Made by a program: the position numbers and the translations under genes | Part shown: positions 57,907 to 64,000 of the stretch, in pieces | How the letters are laid out: each line of letters begins with the position of its first letter | Numbering within the stretch: the stretch's first letter is position 1 | Assembly: GCA_024663395.1 (NCBI GenBank) | Contig: JANFAH010000004.1 | Location: 186,001-250,000 of the forward strand | Length of the DNA stretch: 64,000 nucleotides | Direction: 5' to 3' | Source: Pisolithus tinctorius | Lineage: Eukaryota; Basidiomycota; Agaricomycetes; Boletales; Pisolithaceae | The notes under the pieces: generated by a model | Seen by the model: only the letters and a program-made list of their open reading frames with translations | Database searches by the model: none | What the model was told of the DNA's origin: nothing

Positions 57907-58677
57907 CTAGACAGTAAAGTAGTAACGAGCTTCGGAGATTCGAGACAAGGGGGATATAGGTGCATAGTCGTCTAATTTGACTTCGAAAAAGCGTAGTTCA
58001 GTCAATAAAGATGTGAGCAAGTCAAACACTTGTTCGTACAAGTCTGCAGCTCTGTACCCCATACCCCTGAAACCTTTGCGTGCAATATTCCTCAAAATCC
58101 AAACAAGCCGTCTCCCTTCTTCAACGTGGGCCTCACATTGTGAAAAGAACGAGTCAGTTGCAAGTCGGCCCCCCCTGTGCATGCCTAAGTTGATCATGGA
58201 ACTTCTTCGGCCATGTTGACTCCGTGCCCCATTCAGATTGCCAGTCGGCATGAGTTGCCTGACCTTCTCGAGTGGAGGGGGTTCCGAAAGTGCCGAAGGG
58301 TGTAGGTACGAGTTGGGCTCTGGGTCCGGGGACGCTCCAACTGCGCTGGTCGGTGTTGGGTTGCGGTGGTATCTTCACTCTCTGTGACAAGCTTCCTAAT
58401 AACAGAGTTAATATGTCGAAATATCTGGAGAAGGTGCTTACTTGGTCCTGTTCCTACGAGTGTAGATCGATCACCGTTGATAGACAGGATCAATCGTACC
58501 CGACCTACCTGGCAGCACGAAGTCTTGCTTTCTCTCTGCTCTTCGCACTCTGAAAACATGAGTTATATACAGTATAAAGGGAGGTAATAAAAATATTCTG
58601 TACCCCGGCTTTGATAGCCAGCGCTCAGTGGCTGCGCGTTGCTTATCTTGCTTCCTCGCAGTGCGTGTGGCTCCCAT
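57907..58677 (-). CDS. Small basic protein of the KDZ transposon, function unknown
   Basis: Starts MGATRTARKQDKQRAATERW; an in-frame 54-bp intron (GTACAG..TTTTCAG) joins SKPG to VRRAERKQDFVLPGRSG. Further exons, with junctions unresolved near 58490-58420, lead to a C-terminal helical region: FFSQCEAHVEEGRRLVWILR, then ADLYEQVFDLLTSLLTELRFFEVKLDD. A basic N-terminus plus a hydrophobic helical C-terminus recalls small proteins that I remember as frequent next to KDZ genes in mushroom genomes; this is recollection, not a search. The gene lies between the RNase H1-N gene and the large unknown gene. Role in transposition not known. Confidence 0.5.
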
Positions 58678-59418
58678 GTACGAACATGAAGACGCTAGCT
58701 ATGGGAAAGGGATGTTGGGTTTAGTTTACACGGATACTAAGGGTAATATACAAAACTTACCTGGTGCGACTTGGGAGGAAGCAGATTACAGAGATACTTA
58801 GGCTTGACGCGTGACGTTCGGACTCAAGAAATTTCTCCTGGTCACATGACCATTGTCGTGTGTCTCGGGGTCTGTCATCTCTGACTGTTGGCCTAAGTCG
58901 CCGTAGAAGGATCCAGGTACTGAAATCTTTTCTAGCGTAGCTGAATTAATGGTCTTTTTATCCAGAGTTCTATTGTATGGACTTCCACGCGATCGTCCAA
59001 ACCCGTCTATCCAAATTTCCCCGAGCTCTGCGGTAATTGCGTTCGTTGTATCATACAGAAAACAAAATGCTGATTAGACGGTTCCCATTAATGCAGATAT
59101 TACGATGTGATGGCGGCCATACTAGTGCCCACTCAACTTTGGCGAGTTGACAGCAGGGTATCGGCTTCATCCACGGCAAGTGTTATCAATAGCCCGTTAC
59201 TCACATCGCCTCTAGTATATTATTGTATCATGCTGATGCCCCCACAGGTCCACATGGTCTTATATCGAGTTGTATATATCGTACCTGATCGTCCTAATGA
59301 CAGAGTACACCAATGTCATCCGCTCAATATCACGCTGTCAAATTTTTATTTTATTTTCCAGGATTTGGAGACGTGCAGCAATACTATAGACTTCGCGCCT
59401 CGATGCTCTACCTACAGC

Positions 59419-61284
59419 ATGGACCAATATGTTTTCACCTTTCCTCCCACCACCTTCGGCCCCGCAGGAGGTGATTCCGCATGTCCGACTCCAGGGTTCA
59501 ACTCGTATAATTTCCGGAATCCGTCCGATGCGCCGTTCCCTCCCAACGCTGCACAATCGCCTCCACAGCCTTTGGAATTGCACAACCCATCCTATGGTTA
59601 TCCTGCACTGGACCCCCTCTCTTAGCCATTTCCGTCCCTCGGCTCGAGTCATCTCTGACTTCGAGACCCCCCTACCTTCATCTACTGCTCAAGTAACGGC
59701 GTCCGCACATGTCCCAATTTCTTGCACTGCGGTAGACCATCATCCGGACACCACGCCTGCCGAGACTGCCCATTCAAATGCTACCTCTGTCCCCGGCGTG
59801 ACCACCTCTAGTACACATCCCAATAACGGCACACCCAACGTTTGCAACGGCGGAGTCTCGGTGGTTAAAGCGGCAGGCAACAAGTCCACTTGGGCTACCC
59901 GAAACCCTGGACGGCCAGTCATGCAGCCTCGTCAGCCACTCTCCGCTGTGGAGAAAGATCATCGCAGCGCATGCGGCATCAAGGCAAATTTCTGCAGCAC
60001 AACGGAGGGATCGTGACACGCTTCTGAACGATGCCATCCAGTCCCTAGCCAATGAGTTCGAAATGAAGGTACAGGCCGTTGCGACTACACATAACGTTAC
60101 AAGTGAGAAGGTCAAGAAGCTCCTGGGGTCACAAATATTATCAGAACCCGCAGCACGCAACTGGCCAATGCCATTATTCACGACAAGGCAAACGAGGTTA
60201 ATGAAGGTAATTTCCCACTCTGATGCTGTTATATTCCAGCTCTAACTCATGCATCACAGGTCGCTCGTGGGGAGAAGCTCTCCCTCCAACAGATTCGGGA
60301 GTTGGCAAGGGCGGACCCCAAATACCAGGACATGACTCAAGATGAAAAAGATGAATTGTTACGTGCCCTCACAGAATATCGCACTCTCAAGAACGTGAGT
60401 GTTCGGCTACAAATTCTGCAGCGGCGCGCGATGCACAGTCGACCTTGGAGCATGTTTTTAAAATAGTGAGTTCCGCTTCTATTCTAATGATCATCAACTG
60501 AATTCCTATAGCTTGATGGACTTGCCCTTCGCACTGGAATATACGCATGCCTCTTTGCCACTCGTGGACACGTCTATGACTCATCGCAGCCTTTCTGGTA
60601 CAGAACCAATAATGTCCATGGACTTTTGGGAGGATGTTATGGACCTCAAACCCGACGAAATCATTCGTAAACTGGAACAGTGGGCATGCATGCATGGAAA
60701 AAGTAGGTTGAGAGTGGCGTTAAATAGCTATTAAGTATTGAATTACGTTGTTCATACAGACATCGAGGAGCGCAACTCCGTAGAAGGCATGCAGTGAATG
60801 TGTGCCTGCATTCTTAATTCTGGTCTCTGTGAGTATTCGTTCTACCTTCTAACAGCTCCTGACATGCGCATATACACAGGTGTTGTTTGCCAAGAAAAAA
60901 ATCCAAATCAACTTCGTCAATTTTGAGGTGGCCATCAAGGAGAGAATATGGCATCGAGCTACTTGGGTGGCTGGAGAGTGTTCTGTTCCAGTCCTCCTCG
61001 TGCCACTACAAAATGCTGAACACCTCCGTACCCTTCATGATGCACTTAAAGCAGGTACATGTCTTGGGTGTACATGTCTATGCAACAACGTATGCAACAC
61101 GTGGATCGACTTAAGGAACGACGAATTGCTGGGGAAGCGGTTGGGAAAAACCTCGCAAGAAGCGCTCCGATGCAGGCAGGAAATGCCGCTGCACAGCACC
61201 AGGCAAGGGGAAAGCTCCAAAAAGCATCACATTGATCGACTCGTCTTCGGAGGACAACAGCTCCACGGAAGATGATGAGTAATG
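59419..61284 (+). pseudogene. Large KDZ-associated family protein of unknown function, decayed
   Basis: Starts MDQYVFTFPPTTFGPAGG with a Pro/Ser/Thr-rich N-terminus to about 59940. The conserved part follows: DAIQSLANEFEMKVQAVA, KVKKLLGS, LSLQQIRELARADPKYQDM, GLALRTGIYACLFATRGH, FWEDVMDLKPDEIIRKLEQW and QINFVNFEVAIKE, ending in a basic then acidic Ser/Glu-rich tail. An intron GTAATT..CATCACAG lies at about 60210-60260. Several one-base shifts (near 59630, 59950, 60410 and 60610) break the frame. I recognise the pattern as a family widespread in basidiomycetes with no known function. Divergent from the transposase, it could be a partner subunit. Confidence 0.6.
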
Positions 61285-61539
61285 AGATGTAAGTTTTTAT
61301 CCACCCTACTTTAATACTTTGTCACACATGCATCTTTAACACAGGACTTTCCGGTCACTGTCGATGTAATGCACTTATATATCTTCCGAAGTTATGCACA
61401 GTCACGTGCCATAGATCAATTCATTCATGCATCCGCTGCCCTTCTATATACACTGTACGTCTGCGTGAAAATCCAATGTCTTTACAATATACAACAGTTG
61501 TGATATGCATACTTGGTGAGGAGACTATGTCCAACGGTG

Positions 61540-62654
61540 TTTGCCGAACACATGACAACTGGTGTGTCACCCAGTGCAATGCAGCTCTGGTAGCTTGATG
61601 CTTAGTACGTAGTATCCAGCAATAATCAATAATATGTTACAGAGCACTAGCTAGCCATGGGTACTATATGGCCGTGAAAGTCCGATGTTTGTGCGTTGTC
61701 TTGTTGTTGAGATATGTGAGCTCGCTGTCGACAACAGCGACGAGAGGGCACGTGCGTGGGAAGTACAGGTGGGCGTTGATGACAAATCCCAGTGTGACGC
61801 GGCACGGCTCTGGTAGCTTAGTACAGCAATAATCAATAATATGTTACAGAGCACTTGCTAGACATGGGTACTATACGGCCGTGAAAGTCCGACGTTTGTG
61901 CGTTGTGTAGTTGTTGAGATATGCGAGCTCGCTGTCGACAACGGCGACGAGAGGTGTCGGGGATGACACGTCACGTGCGTGGGAAGTACGGGTGGGCGTT
62001 GATGACAAAGCCCAGTGCGACGCGGCACCACTCTGGTAGCTTAGTACTTAGTATCCAGTGGTAATTAATAATATGTTACAGAACACTAGCTAAACATGAG
62101 TACTATACGGCCGTGAAAGTCCGATGTTTGCGCGTTGTGTAGTTGTTGAGATATACGAGCTCGCTGTCGACAACGGCGACGAGAGGTGTCGGGGATGACG
62201 CGTCACGTGCGTGGGAAGTACGGGTGGTGTGTTGATGACAAATCCTAGTGCAACGCGGCACAGCTCTGGTAGCTTAGTACATAGTAATCTAGTGGGTAAT
62301 TAATAATATGTTACAGAATGCTAGCTAGACATGAGTACTATACGGCCGTGAAAGTCCGATGCTTGTACGTTGTGTAGTTGTTGAGATATGCGAGCTCGCT
62401 GTCGACAATGGCGACGAGAGGGTGTCGGGGATGACGCGTCACGTGCGTGGGAAGCATCGGCGGGGCGCTGATGACAAATCCCAGTGCGCCTGGTGTGGCT
62501 CAGGTAGATTAGTGGCTCTTAATCTTTTTAAGTACTCTACGGTATTCAATAATTATTCATTGAGGGGGAAGACACCTCAAATGCCTCGTCTTAGACCGAC
62601 ATCAAAACAGCAATGTTGTGTCTAATTAGATTATATAAGTGGGAGTATCAGGTG
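61540..62654. repeat. Right terminal inverted repeat with four to five subterminal units
   Basis: Mirror of the left end. TGATGACAAA occurs near 61778, 61999, 62233 and 62470, giving units of about 221-237 bp, plus a partial unit from 61540. It has one more full unit than the left end. An open frame near the end (62359-62625) is a repeat by-product. Confidence 0.85.
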
Positions 62655-62662
62655 AAACACAC
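62655..62662. repeat. Right target-site duplication of the KDZ transposon (AAACACAC)
   Basis: Identical to 50061-50068. The insertion lies about 300 bp upstream of the start codon at 62961. Confidence 0.9.
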
Positions 62663-62960
62663 AGGAATAAATGTGCAGATGCAACGTGCACGGGAATACA
62701 TGTGCAGATCTAACGCCATAGCTCTTAGTTTGTGCCAGACGGACGTTTTTTGGTTTGGAACAAGGCGAGCGTCGGACCCAAGGCGTGTGAACCAGTACAG
62801 AAAGATAAAAGCTAAATATGGCTCACATGGATTGGACATGGCAGTACTGTCGCTTGCCTTATCATCGATGGGCGCGCTCAATCAACCAACATGCGTTCGT
62901 TCGCACCTCCCCCCACAGCATACACTTACTACTGTCCAGAACCCCATCTTCACATTAATT

Positions 62961-64000
62961 CATGGCTCTTGAGGAAGCCCCGGGGCACTCCAGCGAATCG
63001 TCGTCTTTATCGCGGCCGCCTTCTCGGACACTGAGCAACAACACAGTTCTTCCACAGGCTCCCGCTCTCATTGAAGATACTCGGCCAGGTACAACTCCTA
63101 GGAAATGCAGACATTTGGACTCTTGCGCTGACTACAGTGACTACCCATATGCTCCCCCAGACAATGCAGATGCTCACATTGCTGTCTCGGTTGAAACCAC
63201 CGACAAGATTGACCACGTAATCGAAATTGATGGAGATAAGAGTGGTGGAGGTAGTATTTCGCGTTCAGCGTTACACAGAGTGTTCCGTGGTGTCGTTGTG
63301 GCCACCCGGGCACCCGACAATGTGGCGGCACCCATTTTCCGGTGGATCTTGTCCTGTGGAGGTAAGGCGGAATCGGACCAGGACAGTGACGATGCGGCGG
63401 GAGCCCTCGCGCCTAACGAGTGGTGCAATACAGCCGCCATGGATCTTGCGCACGAGGACTCGCGGCAGCTTGCCAGGGTTGCTATCGGCGTTGCATTCCT
63501 CCGCGAGAAGTCCCGGAGGTCGCAGCACACCACAGCAGCTGACTTGGCATGGGTCTGGGGCTTGGTCCATGGTGCAATCACTCATCCCATGACCACTGGA
63601 CCTCGTTTCAGCGCCTCGCGAAGCTCTCAAGGTTTCCTAGCTGTATCCCTGTGCAGCTTGCTGAAGGATAACAAAATCGACGAACTTTATCGGTTCCACG
63701 TTTGGCTTCCGGACGGCCAGCGCAGCAATTCCGACTTTGCAGTGCATTCTCACCAGTCATACGCGCGAAGCTGGATCCTTGCCGGTGAGGGCAGGGATTT
63801 CCGGTACACGTTTGTGCCAGTTATAAATAGGGCGGATGCTACCCACGCTATGTACGAAGTGAAGTGGTCGGACAACAAGAATACCAGTACCAATTACAAG
63901 ACCCACCAGATCTCATCTACGGTGCTGAATACTAAAGAGTTCGGGCGCATAACAAAGACTCATGGTCCCTCAGTTCACACGCGGGACATGAGCTACGTCG
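62961..64000 (+). CDS. Conserved fungal protein, 5' part (runs off the window)
   Basis: Open from ATG at 62961 (MALEEAPGHSSESSSLSRPP) to the window edge, at least 346 codons with no stop or intron. The N-terminus (about 80 residues) is Ser/Pro-rich and probably disordered. A globular part follows, with AVSVETTDKIDHVIEID, VFRGVVVATRAPDNVAAP, ARVAIGVAFLREKSRR, LYRFHVWLPDGQRSNSDF, YARSWILAGEGRDFRY, and MYEVKWSDNK..TNYKTHQISST. This last section resembles a domain that I recall on ankyrin-repeat-type fungal proteins; no ankyrin repeats lie in the visible part. CpG content is normal, so the gene does not share the decay seen in the transposons. The KDZ insertion may affect its promoter. A truncated paralogue lies at 49612. 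Confidence 0.7.

Larger units (their letters stand above)
50069..62654. mobile_element. Complete KDZ-type DNA transposon, 12.6 kb, four genes
   Basis: Ends are perfect inverted repeats starting CACCTGATACTCCCACTTAT, flanked by AAACACAC on both sides. It encodes a CxC1-like KDZ transposase (-), an RNase H1 N-terminal-like protein (+), a small basic protein (-) and a large family protein (+). An 8-bp duplication agrees with what is known for Zisupton, a member of the KDZ superfamily. The transposase is inactivated by stops and by LTR X3, so this copy is not autonomous now. Confidence 0.9.

Noticed and set aside
62359..62625. Cys/His-containing 88-aa ORF in the right KDZ terminal repeat (mirror at 50098-50301)
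   Set aside because: Lies wholly within the inverted repeat and spans its tandem units; CAWCGSG is a chance motif with no gene context.
1..64000. tRNA or rRNA genes
   Set aside because: I scanned by eye for cloverleaf ends and T-arm motifs and saw no convincing candidate; a tRNAscan run would be decisive.

Overview
This window looks like a transposon-dense, heterochromatin-like stretch of a filamentous basidiomycete (Agaricomycete) chromosome. The evidence is short GT..AG introns, Ty3-type LTR retrotransposons (one lineage with a C-terminal chromodomain), a KDZ-type DNA transposon of the kind abundant in mushroom genomes, and heavy CpG-to-TpG/CpA decay in the older copies. Only the last kilobase carries what looks like an ordinary, non-mobile gene (62961 to the window edge).

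Layout. 1-6566 is a giant imperfect palindrome with a 65-nt spacer near 2976. Each arm holds a 21-bp minisatellite, an array of CACGTG sites, an 82-codon ORF and a Ty3 LTR (family Y). It is followed by 43-bp tandem units (6487-6862). From about 7090 a Ty3-like element, copy A (+), starts inside gag. It is split in its reverse transcriptase by a complete, younger element of the same family, copy B (11072-21129, coding on -, two 654-bp LTRs). A resumes at 21130 and ends with its 3' LTR at 26642, which itself lies inside the end of an X-family LTR. 27750-29648 is the antisense accessory gene of a degraded element D. Its 3' LTR (29786-42438) is split by a full-length chromodomain element C (29924-42047, target duplication AAGTC). 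C is itself interrupted by LTRs X1, Y1, Y2, Z1 and an A/B-type solo LTR. 42439-49611 is mostly decayed sequence with LTR Y3, which contains LTR X2 and a 284-bp insertion. 50069-62654 is a complete 12.6-kb KDZ transposon with an 8-bp target duplication (AAACACAC), long terminal inverted repeats built of about 234-bp subterminal units, and four genes. LTR X3 interrupts its transposase gene.

How the parts relate. The A/B and C/D retrotransposon families each place a spliced gene, antisense to pol, between integrase and the 3' LTR. In copies B, C and D it encodes a six-cysteine cluster with Zn2Cys6 (Gal4-type) spacing, which suggests an element-encoded regulator. B and C both keep a canonical -1 frameshift heptamer at the end of their first reading frame. 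The KDZ element carries its transposase, an RNase H1 N-terminal-like protein, a small basic protein and a large family protein of unknown function. Nearly all in-frame stops fit CGA to TGA changes, and the two LTRs of B differ by transitions, nearly all at CpG sites. The elements therefore appear to have been silenced by CpG methylation or a RIP-like process.

Limits: all homologies were judged by eye from motifs and comparison of copies within the window; no database was searched.
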